Counted from the first letter of the stretch, positions 10,700-23,390 are shown. The stretch: 64,000 nt of DNA from Mytilisepta virgata (GCA_028015205.1 CM051521.1:88636513-88700512); one strand, 5' to 3'. Made by a program: numbers and translations. Notes: generated by a model not told the origin, from the sequence alone.

Positions 10700-13339
10700 G
10701 ATGATTTTAAAATAAGCTTACATGAATATATCAGACATGAAGGAAGAGATATTTAGAACGTGTGAAGTCTGAGATTAAAGAGGACACAGGTCTGAATTTG
10801 TATTAGTTAAGTTTAATCTTACATGTATTTATTTGTATATAGTGGATTGGGAAACTTATTTTTATCCCTATCCATTGTGTTGGTTGCAAGAGTGACCCTT
10901 GTAGTAACGTTTGGCTACTCCTTTTTTTATCTACATTTTAACATGCTTGGGTGGAAATATTGTATTGTATTTCAGTGTAGATTTGTGATCATTAATAGAA
11001 AAGAAAAACACTTTATGAACATTTTAATGTCAATTATATATAATGGTTGTGTGATAAATATAGAACAAACTAAGTGGTGGATGCAGGATTTTTTAAAAGG
11101 GGTGGGGAGGGGCGTAAAATTAAAAATTGAAAAATCTAAAGGCCAGCGGAGCAAGGCGGAAATTATTTTTTTTGATGAATTAATGCTAAAAAAATCATGT
11201 ATATGGATAAAAAAAACGCCTTTTTGGCTATCAAAGGGGGAGGGGGGCGGCGGCGTACAACCTCTATGCCCTCTGGATTCGCCACTCTTAATGTCAATTG
11301 ACATCTTACATGTATTTCAAAAAAGTCAATATGTAATTTTATTATTTTGAATTTTTCCTCAGTTATTTTACAATTTCCAGTGTTCTATATGTTCATATTA
11401 ATTTTTGCACAAATATTTATAAATAATATCAATTCCTGTTTTCTAAATCTACACAAGATGGTTTAGTTTTATTCCATTTTTTGGTTGATGCATATATCAA
11501 ATCAAGTCAAGCTCTTATGATTAAATACCTAACTTGATTTTGTTTTTTCGTTTTTGTCTGGCCTGCGACAAATAGTCGCAGAGGCGAGATATAGGTAGTA
11601 CATTCTGGCGGCAGTGTAAAATTTTTAAAACTTCAATAACTTTGCACATGTAATACATACAATTAAGAATTATGGTCCACAAGGTAGCTTATCGTATAAG
11701 GTTTGCCGCAGTATACTTGTCTTGTGACCCTGACCTCATTTTCACGGTTCACTGACTTCATAAACATGAATTTAAAATCTGCGTCCAAGTTTCGTGGAAA
11801 TCCATTTCTCAGCAACTGTAATACCTAGGCCAACCATATTTGGTCTATAGATATTTCTTGGTGGGCACATGTCAGTCTGACACCTGGCTTTTGACCTTGA
11901 CCTCAATTTCATGCTTGAGTGACCTGCATCACATTTTCGTGGTTAAGTACATTACTCAGAAACTAGAATACCTAGACCCACTATATTTGGTCAATAGATA
12001 GTTCTTGGTGGGTACATCTCAGTCTGACATCTGGCTATGGTCTTGACCTCAATTTCATGCTTGAGTGACTTTGTCACATTTTCGAGATTAGGTCCATTTC
12101 GCGGAAACGTTAATACCTAGACCCACCATATTTTGTCAATAGATAGTTCTTAGTGGAAACATGTCGGTATAACACCTGCCTTTTAACCGTGACCTCAATT
12201 TTTTTTGTCGTATTTTCCTTTGACTTGCAAAATGTTGGGTATCAGATAATAATTATACTATGTCCATGTGCATACTCAGACGAGACATCTGGTGTGTCCA
12301 CTCTTGTTTATTATCATTTTGCCTCTTGACCTGATAAATAAGGGGAAGGTTGTTGACACAAAAAAAACTTGAACATGTCACATTTTTTTAGGTTACATAG
12401 CTGTCTGATTTTTTTCCCCTTTTTATTTGTCATATTATCCAGTAAGCCTAAAACTATGAAACGGAACTTCAAACAGTGGTAGCCCACCATATGAAAATGA
12501 GTATGAAGAAAAATTTACCCAATCTGACACTAAAGGGAGATAATTAAACTTTTTATTTTGAAGCAGAAAAAAGGAGGTATTTCTTAATGAGGTCCCTCAT
12601 TGTTCTTGTTTATTCAATTCCTGAATAATCAGATTTTTTTTTAAATCCAACATTTTAACGCATGACTGAGAAGAATCTAATTGGCTTAAAGGTGTTATTT
12701 GCTTCAATGTTCAGAGGTTAAACTTGAAAAAAAAATTAAAAAGTAGTTGTTGATGTTTGAAAAAATGTGATTTTGCAATTGCATAATAAATTAAAGAAGG
12801 TTAATCTGTTGTATATACTAACAAGAGTGGACACACTAAATATCTCTCCTGAGTACGCACATGGACACAGAATAGATTATCTGATGTCCGACATTGCAAG
12901 TCAAAGGAAAATAAAAAGAAATAGTCAGGCAACAATTGTCTGAAAAATCTCATGCATACCATTCAAGCCTACAACTGTGTCTAAGGTCAGCAGACCGGTC
13001 TCATACAGGCATGGATCTACCAAAAACTATCTATAGACCAAAAATGGTGGGTCTACATACATTTATAACATTTGTTGAGAAATGGACTTATTTGTAAAAA
13101 TGGGTTGAAAGTCACTAAAACCTTAAATTGTAGTCAAGGTAAGGTGTCAGGAAGTTGCCAAGAAGTTATTACAGACCATATACAGTGGATATAGGCCTTA
13201 TAGCTACAAAGAAATAGACTTTTTCATAAAAATGTGTGAAGAGGACAAATATACCTAAGGAGCAAACCAAAAAACACAATCCATTAGTAGACAAACCTGA
13301 AAAAACATATGAACAACCACAAGCACTGAAAACTAAGAC

Positions 13340-13500
13340 AATGAACAGCACAAACTCCTATAAAAACCAGGAGTGAACTCAGGGGCTCCGGATGGGTAAG
13401 CAGTTCCTGCTCCATATACGGCAGCCGTCGTGAAGTTCAACAAAGTAAATCCGGTGATAGTCACAAATCGGTGGAGCTACATGAAATGTAGCGACAGTGG
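13340..13500 (-). mobile_element. LINE-like 3'-end fragment in P right arm
   Basis: Mirror copy of the 7130-7300 segment, reading on the minus strand because of the palindrome. It is not an independent insertion. Confidence 0.5.
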
Positions 13501-15420
13501 GAACAGTTCCAACATCATCTTAGATATTTGAACACTGTAACGGGCAATCAATTCGTGATGATGACTGTAAAATTTGCTAAGTAATGACATCAACTTATCC
13601 CTGATAAAACCCTACTAAAGCCCTGTGAAATTCAGGCATACGTATACCCACCAAGGACTATCTATAAACCAAATATGGTGTGCTTAGGTATTACAGTTGC
13701 TAAGAAATGGACTTAACCACGAAAATGCGACGCAGGTCATTCTACCATTACATTGAGGTCAAGTATGAAAAGTCAGGTGTCAGACTTGACATTTACCAAT
13801 CAAGAACTATCTACTGACAAATATGGTGGGTCACGGTATTATAGTTGCTGAGAAATAGACTTAACCACGAAAATGTGACAAAGGCACCCAGGCATGAAAT
13901 TGAGGTCAAGGTCCCAAGCCAGCTGTCAGACCGGCATGTATCCACTAAGAACTATCTATAGACCAAATATGGTTGGCCTGGGTATTACAGTTGCTGAGAT
14001 ATGGATTTAACCAAAAAACTTGGGATGCAGATTTTACATTTATGTTTATGAAGTCAGTGAACCGTGAAAACGAGATCAGGGTCACAAGACAAGTATACTG
14101 CGTCAAATGTTATACGATTAGGTATCTGAGGACTAAAAATCTTTATTGTAGGTATTATTTATCCAAAAAAAAAAATGCAATCTCACCCCCCCCCCCCCCC
14201 CAAAAAAAAATGCCATCATTATTTATTATAAATTATATTTTTCAATTATATACTTTGAAACAGTTGATTTCCAACATATCTTGTAATCTATATAAATGTC
14301 ATCCAAATATAAAAATGAGAGCAATTTTCCAGTTTTCAGCAATTTTATCTGAAAAAACTATGATTTTCCCCCAAAAATAACCATATTACATATGTTTTTT
14401 AATTTTATTTTTTAAAACCACTTATTTTTAACATATTTGGTAATCTATTAATGGTGTCATCGAATACAAATTGCAGCTAAAACTATTTTCCAGTTTTCAG
14501 TGATTTTTCAATAAAAATGAAATTTTCCTAAAAAAAACAATCATAATTTATGAAAAATTATATTTTTCAATAAAATAATTTGAAACAGTTTATTTCCAAC
14601 ATATCTTGTAAGCTAGTTTATATGTCAGCGTCCAAATAGTGAAATAGGGCAATTTTCCAGTTTTCAGCAATTTTCTTTCAAAAACCAAGATTTTAACCCA
14701 AAATTACCACTCTTTTACATGCCCAGTCTTGTTAGACTTTCAGAATTCATTTTTAATTGTTTATCTATGCCAAATACAGGTGAAAGAACATTCTGTTGCA
14801 AATTTTGCAGTCTTTTTCATAGATTTACTAGACTATCTGTAAAAACCGTGTTCATTCATTATTGTTGCCATTTTCACAATTATTTGACTTTATCTGCTTA
14901 GTTTACAGATAGATGGGTAGAGATACCAGCAATTTTATTTTTGTTAGTTGAAGTTTCAATATTGGTCTAAACTTCCATTTAGATAGATGGGTCCAAACTG
15001 TTGTTCTCTGTTTGCTATGCATAATTGAAAATTACTGAAAAACACGTTTTTCCCCTATCATTTCATTGAAAATCCACCGATTGAGCCCATATAATGAATT
15101 TCATCATTAAAAAGGTGGTAATGATAAAAAATTACATAAAAACTATATTTTCTCGGTCAGTATGTTAGTCTGGGCTGGAAAAAAATAAGTTGCACAAATT
15201 TTATTTTTTTTCGTTGAACACTTCTGCCTGGTGCTTACTGGCATTGCCTCTTAAAAGGTATACTATAAATTCACATGAAAATCAACATTTATTATGTTCA
15301 AATATACATATACATTTAAATTATGCATTACATTCATTTATCAAGTTTTGTTGTTAAAAAACATTAAAAGAAAGGGGGCACTGTTAGCTATATACAGGAA
15401 AATACTGAAGGTTTACAAAC

Positions 15421-16182
15421 CTAATCTTTCACCAGCAGGGCTCCGAATACCATAATGAACTGTCTGTGATGTTCCGCAAGTGGTTGTATATGTGTATGTT
15501 GAGTTCCTTGCAACTTCAACAATTTCTCACGTAGTTTTGGGTTCGTTTTAGCAGTTGGGAAAGAGAAGAACTAGACATTTTCCATGTAAGGGTATTTAGA
15601 TCTCTTTCTGTCATCAGAGGTACATCCTTCGGCAGTACAATGATACCATTTTGTTTCCTTTAACGAACCATTATTATCCAGTGTGCTTGAATACATCTTG
15701 ACCGGAAGTATTCCCTGCTTGAGGAGCTCGGGATGCATATGTATTTTATCATTTTTTGACAGACTTATCGTTCCTCACAGCAGGTGTGATTTCGAGGTCA
15801 CTCGTGGCATTTCGCCAGAACTGAATAAAAAAGATTGAGGAGTTCTAACAAAAAACGGAATTCCTATAAACAATATTAACTGTGCAATCGAGAACTTAGG
15901 ACTTTTCCATTTTTTTTTTACTGGTAAGACATTGAAAATTTTCATATGTATCCCAACTACATAAAATTGACAGCACATCCTATATAATGAGGAATTCCCT
16001 TCACCTTTCGGGGTTTTCTGTTTTATCATTCGGATTGAAAGATAAATCGGCGTGTTCCTAGTGAGACACCTGCTATAAAGAACGACGACTTTTGGCGGGA
16101 TAGTCAACCGCAAGTCAGGAATAGGTGAGAAAAAAAATAGTATCACTTGACCATGGATGTCTAATTCAGGAAAATATCCCAA
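15421..16182 (-). pseudogene. Coding relic with two in-frame stops, possibly THAP-like (copy 2)
   Basis: Duplicate of 372-1133. The same TGA and TAG interrupt the frame, and the upstream 135-codon segment differs from the first copy by one residue (His to Gln). The shared stops show the gene was already broken, or never read this way, when the unit duplicated. Near-identity says little about selection because the duplication is young. Confidence 0.35.
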
Positions 16183-16536
16183 AGGACTATGACTCGATAC
16201 ACAACTATTGAAAAGATGGAATAAGGAAACGTCTCAAAGCCTTCATGCTACCAGTTCGACCAGGCCGTTACCACAATATTTCATGTGCTGTATTTAACAT
16301 TATCATACTTCATGCCAGAAATACGGCATATAAACTACTGTAATATGTCCAAGTTCGGCTTTATATGTCACGTGAGTTTTTGTGTACATTTACGGTTATA
16401 AGAATAGAGCAATTGTCATGAATATTTACAGTAAGAAATGTCTCAGTCAGCGATGCGCTTTTTTACATGAAAAAAAATTGAAATAATTTTAGGTTAGATG
16501 AATTCTTAGCATGAAGTATAATAATCACACTATTAA

Positions 16537-16708
16537 GGTCTTGTGACGGTTATATGCGAAATATTTGCCAGGTCTGAGTGACAGATTACCCTCCACTTCG
16601 CGTTTGCGAAATATTTGCCAGGTCTGAGTGACATATAAAACTTCGCTTCGGGTCAGTAATTTGTCACTCAGACCTGGCAAATATTTCGCATATAACCGTC
16701 ACAAGACA
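16537..16708. repeat. Hairpin repeat, second copy of the 1488-1659 element
   Basis: Same two arms plus internal third copy; the outermost base of the right arm is changed (ACAAGACA instead of ACAAGACC). It was duplicated with the unit, not independently inserted. Confidence 0.85.
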
Positions 16709-18327
16709 GCGGCTCTCGAGCTAATATCATGACCTACATGTAAGACTGATAAAGTATTAAATCTGGCAACTTTACTACAAATTGATCACAGAGAAGTAAC
16801 TAATATATGATACATTAGAATGTCACCGAAGAAAGAGGGTGCTCATAAAAAAGAAGAGCACAGTCATTATTTTATAGTCTCCTAAGTTTAATAAAACCTA
16901 TAACAAAAAATTGTCAAAACATTTATTTATTTAATAAATCACAAAAAATTTTAACCCAGAACGGGAATTATATATAGATACATGTATTAAAACATTTCCA
17001 GGTTGTAGCTGCTGAAAGTAAAATTCAAATTATAGACTAAGGAGGTTTTTACACATTTTTTTTGTATATCTCCATTTACAATCTGAGGTGTATATCCATA
17101 TGTGTATCATTAAATATTCACTAGTAAAAAGAATTTAAATTAGATTTCTAGAAGTCAGTTTGTTGAAATTTTCGGGCTGTTTATCAACTAGAAAGTCAAC
17201 AGTGACATGCATGTACTAATGAATTAAATTCATTCCACAAACCACCCTCCAGAAGAAGAAAAAATGATAACACGTACATGTAGCACAAATGTAAAATAAA
17301 TCGAGCCTTATAAACTTAACCGGTTCTATGGGTATCCAAACTGTATAATGTACACAGTAAAAGCCAATAAGTATGATTACCAACAAGTTAACGCCTAGCT
17401 AAAAAAAAAATGGCAATTTTGGTTGGACCGTATATTTAATCAAAATGTGTTCACTTTCACTGAATTCTAAGGTTCTGATAGCTGTTGGTTTTAATATAAA
17501 ACGAAATAGTAAAAAAAATAACACTCTGATGAAGATTTTAATGCCATCACAAATATGAGAAGTCAGTATAAATTCAAAGTCTTTCACCCTGTATTAGATG
17601 CAAGTTTTGACAACGTCAGCAGAATAGGGAATTCAGGTCTCTTTGTGTCCGAACCTATATCACCTCAGTTTCACAGATTAGTATTTCAATGGTTAAACTT
17701 AAAATAATAGGACCAAAACTTCCTGTCTATGTAAAAATGTTTTATTTATGATTACATTACGAAGACAGATTAAAAATAGAATGATATTGTATTTGATTTG
17801 TGTAAGATGCAACTTGTTGGAGAATAGTATTGACATTTTAAAATTTATTAAGTTTTTTTTATAACAAACTTTTAAAGCTAGAAAGAGGCAAAAATCGACA
17901 AATATTAAGTAAATTTAGCGTATTGATCGCTGTCTCTGACCATGATTTAAACTAGATAAACGATCATTTGTATTGAGACATTAAGGTCCATTTCGATCAT
18001 CGTTATGCTCTCTTGCATGTACATTAAGAATATATTGTACTTGCTGTTTTTTTTATATGTGTATTTCTTGACTGCTAACCGTTTATATGCAATAATTAGA
18101 TATATTATGTATACCATAGCAATTTAACGATGTAACAAGTCATATTTACGGAGACCACAATAAATTTGATTTTATTGTAGTGACACTTGCAGTTAACTTT
18201 TGATAGAAAAATATCGTTTACTGTGTGTGTTTTTTTTTCATGGAAAACTAAGTTAAAAAAACAATCAAACATCATGTTTGTGTTATTCCAGAAATTTTAG
18301 TTTTACCGGGAATGATAACTACTTAAA

Positions 18328-19250
18328 ATGAAACACAATACTACGAATGTAACATATGCCATTGATCAGCATTCCATGTTGAAATCCCTGTACGCCAAGA
18401 TTGAAATGAAGTGGTTAATTTATTTTCTGATAATTGGATTAATATTACATGGTAAGTTTGATATTCATTTCTTTATACGATCTTGTGATATGCATGAAAT
18501 TTTAGAAGTGTAATGCTAACAATTTCATTTTGTTTGGTAACATCTGTAGATTCTGCTTAGAATATCTCTTTTTCCTGAAACAAGTCGTTTATCTAATTAA
18601 TAATTTTCTACCTTATAACATATACATGTATACCATAAATCAAATATTTATCTGAATATTATTAGGAAACAAATTCTTTCGAATAAATGAAACCAGTTAA
18701 AGGCTAATAAAGATCAAAAACCTTCCTCTTTCTCCTTAGGTGCAATATGTAAACCAACGATAGAAACAAGAGATGCAGATAGAACCAAAGATTGTAACAG
18801 AGTAAGATGCAGGCGTATCTGTCCTAATAACCTGTTTCAAGTCAGTGCAGAAGGTTGCATTCTTTGTAGATGTAAGTTTACTTACTTTTGATGATATCTT
18901 TCCTCGGTGAAAGCTTTCATTTTGAATGTTTAGGTAAAACATATTGATTTGTTTTAGTTTGTTTTAGTTGGGGTTTTATGCCGTTTTCAGCACATTTGGC
19001 TAATTCGCAGCGGCCAGTTTTTGTTGGAGGAGGAAGCCGGAGTACCCGGAGAGAACCACCGACCTTCGGTAGGAAAATTGGCAATCCTTGTCAATTTAGA
19101 TCGGAGTCGAACACACCCGCCACAGGTGAGATTCGAACTCACAACCTCAGTGTTGACAGGCTAGTGATCATTAGTAGTCATGACCAACTATCTAGACCAC
19201 TCGGCCACCGAGGCCCCTTAAAACATATTGAATATTTGACAAACAAGCTG

Positions 19251-19290
<40 letters not shown>

Positions 19291-20128
19291 TCTATAAAAA
19301 TGAAAAGAAGACGGGTAGATTCGATGCGTGAGGACTATACGACCAAAAAGCAATGCCCATTTAAGAGTACATTGTATATTAATGAACTTTCATCTTCATA
19401 TGATATCACTAACACTAACACTTCATTATGCGGGAACAAATTCACAAAATTAATGCTTCTGGACTACATTATTTTTAAAAAGGTATGGCTACCTTGTGTT
19501 ACATTGTGGGAACGGAAACCATGCATACTCATGATTTTCGACAGAAGGATGTGCTGTAGCATAGGCAATATTATTTCAAACTTTTCATCATCACTCCAGA
19601 AGTTTTACTGTCGTCACCAAGACTTGTCTAACCCGAATCTAAATTTCTGTAATATTTCTTCACTTAATCTTCACCTCTTATTGGAATAGACACCTCACTG
19701 AATTTGGCACTTTGTTGGATTTTTCTCATTTGCAATTTTATCTTTTACGGAGAGGGACGTTTTTAAACTCCCGGGGTACACGTACGTGTACCTGACGTAA
19801 CTACCATCTTTTTTTACATTGCTAATGTTTTTTGTTTTTTTGTATTATTTTCATATAATCCATTTCAGTATTCTGTGATTTTTTGTTTTTGTTTACATCG
19901 CAGTATTTATTTGTTTGATTTTTTGCTGTAGATAAAGGGACTTTCCCCATTTTCCTATCGGTCCGGTATCTTTTGTCAATATTTCATATTCTGTTTACTA
20001 CTTTGTATTACAAATAGGTTTTGCATGTATCTATTAAAGTTGTATATGTATTGTATTTTGCAGGTTGCGAGCCCGGTGTTGAATGTGCAAGTACACGACC
20101 AGTCAATAAAAAACTTGGTCTGCAATGA
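18328..20128 (+). CDS. Small secreted cysteine-rich protein, antistasin-like (copy 2, three exons)
   Basis: Exons 18328-18451, 18740-18871 and 20064-20128 correspond one to one to the first copy, with the same phases, donors and acceptors. The frame is intact. Seen differences from copy 1 are Ala to Val upstream of the likely start Met, Asn to His at the end of the signal peptide, and Met to Leu between the third and fourth cysteines of the antistasin-like span. All cysteines are kept. Intron 2 is longer because of a SINE (18947-19218) and an expanded GA repeat. Just upstream of the first ATG, the possible splice acceptor TTTTTCAG of copy 1 reads TTTTACCG here, so a 5' noncoding exon may be joined differently or not at all. 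Both copies look able to encode protein. Confidence 0.8.
18947..19218 (-). mobile_element. tRNA-derived SINE with 12-bp target duplication
   Basis: On the minus strand the element begins at 19218 with ggcctcggtggccgagtgg, a tRNA-like A box, followed by gttcgaatctcacc, a good B box. It then has a body with a 'gtactccggcttcctcctcc' core and ends in a tail of aaac/aaat units. TAAAACATATTG flanks it at 18935-18946 and 19219-19230. The empty site is preserved in copy 1 near 4353-4366. The body core recalls widespread mollusc tRNA-type SINEs; the family name was not assigned. Confidence 0.92.
19255..19288. repeat. (GA)n microsatellite, long allele
   Basis: 34 bp of GA in intron 2 of the second antistasin-like gene, against 20 bp in the first copy. 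Confidence 0.9.
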
Positions 20129-20637
20129 AAAGTCTGAAAATGTACAAGCAAGAAATAAAGTATTTGAATACTTTTACCAGTCTGTTTTTTTTCCTAGTCC
20201 AATGTATATTTTAGTTGACTGTCATGACTGTACTTTGTTATTAAGATAACAAGACAAGACAGATTGCAATTTTTTGTTCATATTTTATAAGGATTTTGAT
20301 AGATACCATGGAAAACACCTTCTAAGTAATTAATATTTTCAAGTCTGTGTAATATGGTTTAAATATTTCGTTTAGAAATTTGTATGGATAATTTTTGTTT
20401 TTCTTAAATTACTGTTGAAAAGATTTGGTAGAATATTCTATCATATTAATTTTAGTTTTGATGCACAAGATGTGCACATTTCGTCGATTTAGTTGTGATC
20501 GAGGCCTAAAATGTTGAAAGCAGAATCAATAATATTAAACATCTTAGAGCTAGTACAATACCAAAATAATCTAAAAAGATAAAGCCAAACATCTAAGGAA
20601 AAAGCTGTGCACGAGAAAGATACTTCTTAGTTTTAAC

Positions 20638-22499
20638 AAAATTTATTATTTCTATAAAATTAAATTTAAAGCATCAGTTTCACGCTAGTACCATACACAA
20701 ACAATACCTTTTGTTAAATTAGAGGAACCTTTGTAGAATGGTAGGTTTGATAGTTACTTGGTCTCATTTGTAAGGTCAATAATTTGTACGAGGAATCCTT
20801 TTCAATTGCCTTTAAGGATTCCATTTCAAAACTGGGTACTTTAAAATTGGTGTTATTGTTGTGAACAGTGTAACTCGTACAATCATTTTTTTCTAACGTA
20901 ATTTTCCAGTCCGCACAGTAAATTTACATGTAGATATTCATCTTGGTAGTATAAAGATAACAAAAGTCAGAAATATATACCTTTTATTTAATGTTTGACA
21001 ACATTTTAGATGTAAATATGATACATATGAATTATTTATTTAATAATTTAGATAAAAGATATAATTATAAATACTTGTATTTGGATAAAAAATAATTACT
21101 GGGGGAGAATAAATACGCGTATAGGGAATTAAAAGACTTGGTAAAAATCTACCATAACGGTTTTAGTTTTTACTCACAATAAATATTTCTTTGAATACTA
21201 AATCGACCAGGTACAAGTATCAATAGCTTTGATATTTTTTTCAAATAAAATAATACAAGATAAGCTTTGCACTACCGGACATTAAATGATGAGTTGTAAC
21301 CATGGTAACTGCAGATATACAATGTACTTTGGTGACAAATTTTATTGTTAAAGAAAATTATCTAACCAATCACGTTAACAACACTCTACAGTCATTTAAC
21401 GCCAATCTGACACAACTATTTGTATTTCTGTAAAAGAAAGATTTTTATATATCTTTGCGCTATATAACATAAAATTCATGCGAGATGAAATAAAACGTTG
21501 TAAACAATAATCTGATATGATGTACAATTTTTAATTAAAAATTTCCTCAAATCCCCATACAATCGTATTCAATATACAAAACATACCCGTAAATAAAAAA
21601 AAAAATCTTTTCCATGCCATATTCAATATCGAAAAAGGTAGCAGAAAAAAGTTCCGTAAACAATATTTGAAATATTCTGTACCATTTTGAATACAGTCCA
21701 AATTTCAAAAAGAAGAAAAAACCATGTTTTGTACCAATGAATAGATAAATGTTTGTACAAATATATAAACCGAAAAACAATAGTCACACTAATGACTTCC
21801 ATGTAATTCTATTGTCAGTGACTCACATCCACATTTGTGACCTATATAACTATAGAACACCGTTAAAATTCTAATTACCCGTTTCAGTTTTTATACGCAT
21901 CAAAGACATGACCATTTTTCTATCGTAAAAGGAAAATAAATAGACAGAAATTCAATTAATTAAACTGAAGATAATTAATATTCATAGCTAACTATATTTT
22001 TACTTCACTCACTACATGTACATGTACTGCAAAATATGTTTACCTTTCCGGAGTACCTGAAATTCATATGATGCAAAATATCAATAGAATACATTTGAAT
22101 TTCATCGACCAATCTGCGATCGAAAACAACAAATCACACGTGGATTATCATATTTCCCCTTACTGATCGGATACTATGAAAACCGCCAAATAAGTAGAGA
22201 AACATTCTTAATACCCGTAAACAAATTTCATGTTCAAATATTATTAGACTCTAGGACCCTTACATTCCCCTCACATAACAACTGCAGAAATTGCTAACTG
22301 AATCTACAAACTACAGTGTAAATTGGTTTAAGGAACACATAGTACAAAGAAATAAAATGCTTTATTTTTAAATCTATAAAATTATTCCTCCCAAACAAAG
22401 TAATGATACAAAGTCAAAATAATATTTATGTAAATTTCATGTATTTCAATAAAATTAAGTAAACTATTCAATTTTTTTCGTGGAAAATGTAGTGATATT
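20638..22499. other. Gene-free flank between duplication and RET
   Basis: AT-rich, with only short chance ORFs (for example the minus-strand frame at 21547-21780, rich in Phe and Tyr codons from A/T runs). No repeat, RNA gene or splice-compatible exon was recognised. Confidence 0.6.
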
Positions 22500-23390
22500 C
22501 TGACAGTTAAGAGGGCCCATGAAAAACATTTATTAAAATGAAGGAAATAGTACATTCCTATTCGTATAGGAAAAGGTCCATGTCTTCAGCACACAATCCA
22601 TCACATTTCCAACACTTGCAAATTACTTTGAAAATATCACATACACATATTATACATATCACATACAAAAAAAAACAACAAAAAAAAACAAAAATAAGCA
22701 TGGAATTCAGTAATTGCAATATTGAAATAAATACATTATTCACTAAAACAACCATTTTGTATACACATTACAAGATAACAGTTTGGCATAACAAAGAATG
22801 TAACATATATAGTAAATATATGACTATAGATGAAGTACAAATGTACTTATTAAACTGAGATACTTTTCATATAGTTACAATAAATACATGTACAAATGTA
22901 TATGTTGATTGGAAATTCAAGTTAAATGTATTTTTTTTTTAGAATTATCTTGACATTTCTATTTGTTAAATGTTTTAGTGTAGTTGAATCCGAGTTCAAT
23001 ACAGTGGTTATTTGTGTTTAACAACTCTAGCTATTGATAATGTTTGTGTCATGCAATAAGGAACCAGAGTGAGTTAATTTTTCCTAACCAATGTAGGTAA
23101 GAGAGATAATTAAGTTCTCTCCCTTTTGTCCTGAGACTCAAATTTATTATCTCCCGTACCTACATTGGTTAGGAAAATATAACTCACTCTGGTTTCTCAT
23201 TGGTCAAAAAAGTTTGATAAAAAGGTTATTAAATTTAACTTCTCTAAATCATCATTAAATTTACAATGTTTAACAAGATGCATGGTTTTACCATATCAGT
23301 TGCATAATTATTTTATTTAATATCAACAACAAAATAAATCACAGGAGAGCACTTGTTTGACTAGATGTAGTTTTGTACACATTCACATCA
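22500..23390 (-). other. Probable 3' UTR and downstream region of RET
   Basis: Directly downstream of the RET stop codon (23391-23393) on the minus strand. Several AATAAA-type words occur on the minus strand, for example within 23308-23320 and near 22725-22735. Which one serves cannot be told. The overlapping short ORFs at 22538-22858 on both strands are not convincing. Confidence 0.4.
23053..23203. repeat. MITE-like hairpin downstream of RET
   Basis: Arms of about 55-60 bp (23053-23112 and about 23142-23203) are diverged reverse complements; the shared word is accagagtgagtta plus cctaaccaatgtaggta. The loop is about 30 bp. It may lie in the RET 3' UTR. Confidence 0.75.

Larger units (their letters stand above)
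5705..15248. mobile_element. P: 9.5 kb giant palindrome with nested inverted repeats
   Basis: The left terminus GGCAATGCCAGTAAGCACC (from 5705) is the exact reverse complement of the right terminus ending at 15248. Inverted homology continues inward through nearly the whole length: left arm 5705-9937, spacer 9938-10699, right arm 10700-15248. The right arm is longer mainly because the left lacks about 340 bp (right-arm 14632-14970). TTAA lies just outside both ends within one or two bases. I found no transposase or other long ORF; ORFs inside are short and mirrored between arms. It may be a foldback-type non-autonomous element or a palindromic segmental duplication. Assembly error cannot be excluded from sequence alone, but arm divergence and the unique spacer argue against a simple mirror artefact. 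Confidence 0.85.
15249..20637 (+). repeat. Tandem segmental duplication, unit U' (second copy)
   Basis: Direct repeat of 200-5704 at an offset of about 15,049. It ends at TTTTAA (about 20637), beyond which the sequence is unique (caaaatttatt...). Relative to the first copy it lacks the 2838-3307 block and about 30 bp near 2510, and it has gained a SINE at 18947-19218 and a longer GA tract. Confidence 0.93.

Noticed and set aside
9485..11350. Matching ORFs of 109 and 175 codons in the two arms of P
   Set aside because: They are mirror images of the same AT-rich arm sequence, run through homopolymers and G/C tracts, and resemble no protein family. They look like translated repeat.
5705..15248. 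Interpreting P as a pure assembly mirror artefact
   Set aside because: The arms differ by many substitutions, a 340 bp indel and homopolymer lengths, and there is a unique central spacer. A mirrored misassembly would be identical. It still deserves long-read confirmation.
19288..19689. 133-codon plus-strand ORF in intron 2 of the second antistasin-like gene
   Set aside because: The same stretch in the first copy is interrupted by stops and frameshifts, and the composition is intron-like. It is a chance opening.
22538..22858. Overlapping ORFs on both strands downstream of RET
   Set aside because: No family, no splice logic, A-rich composition; better explained as 3' UTR or flank.
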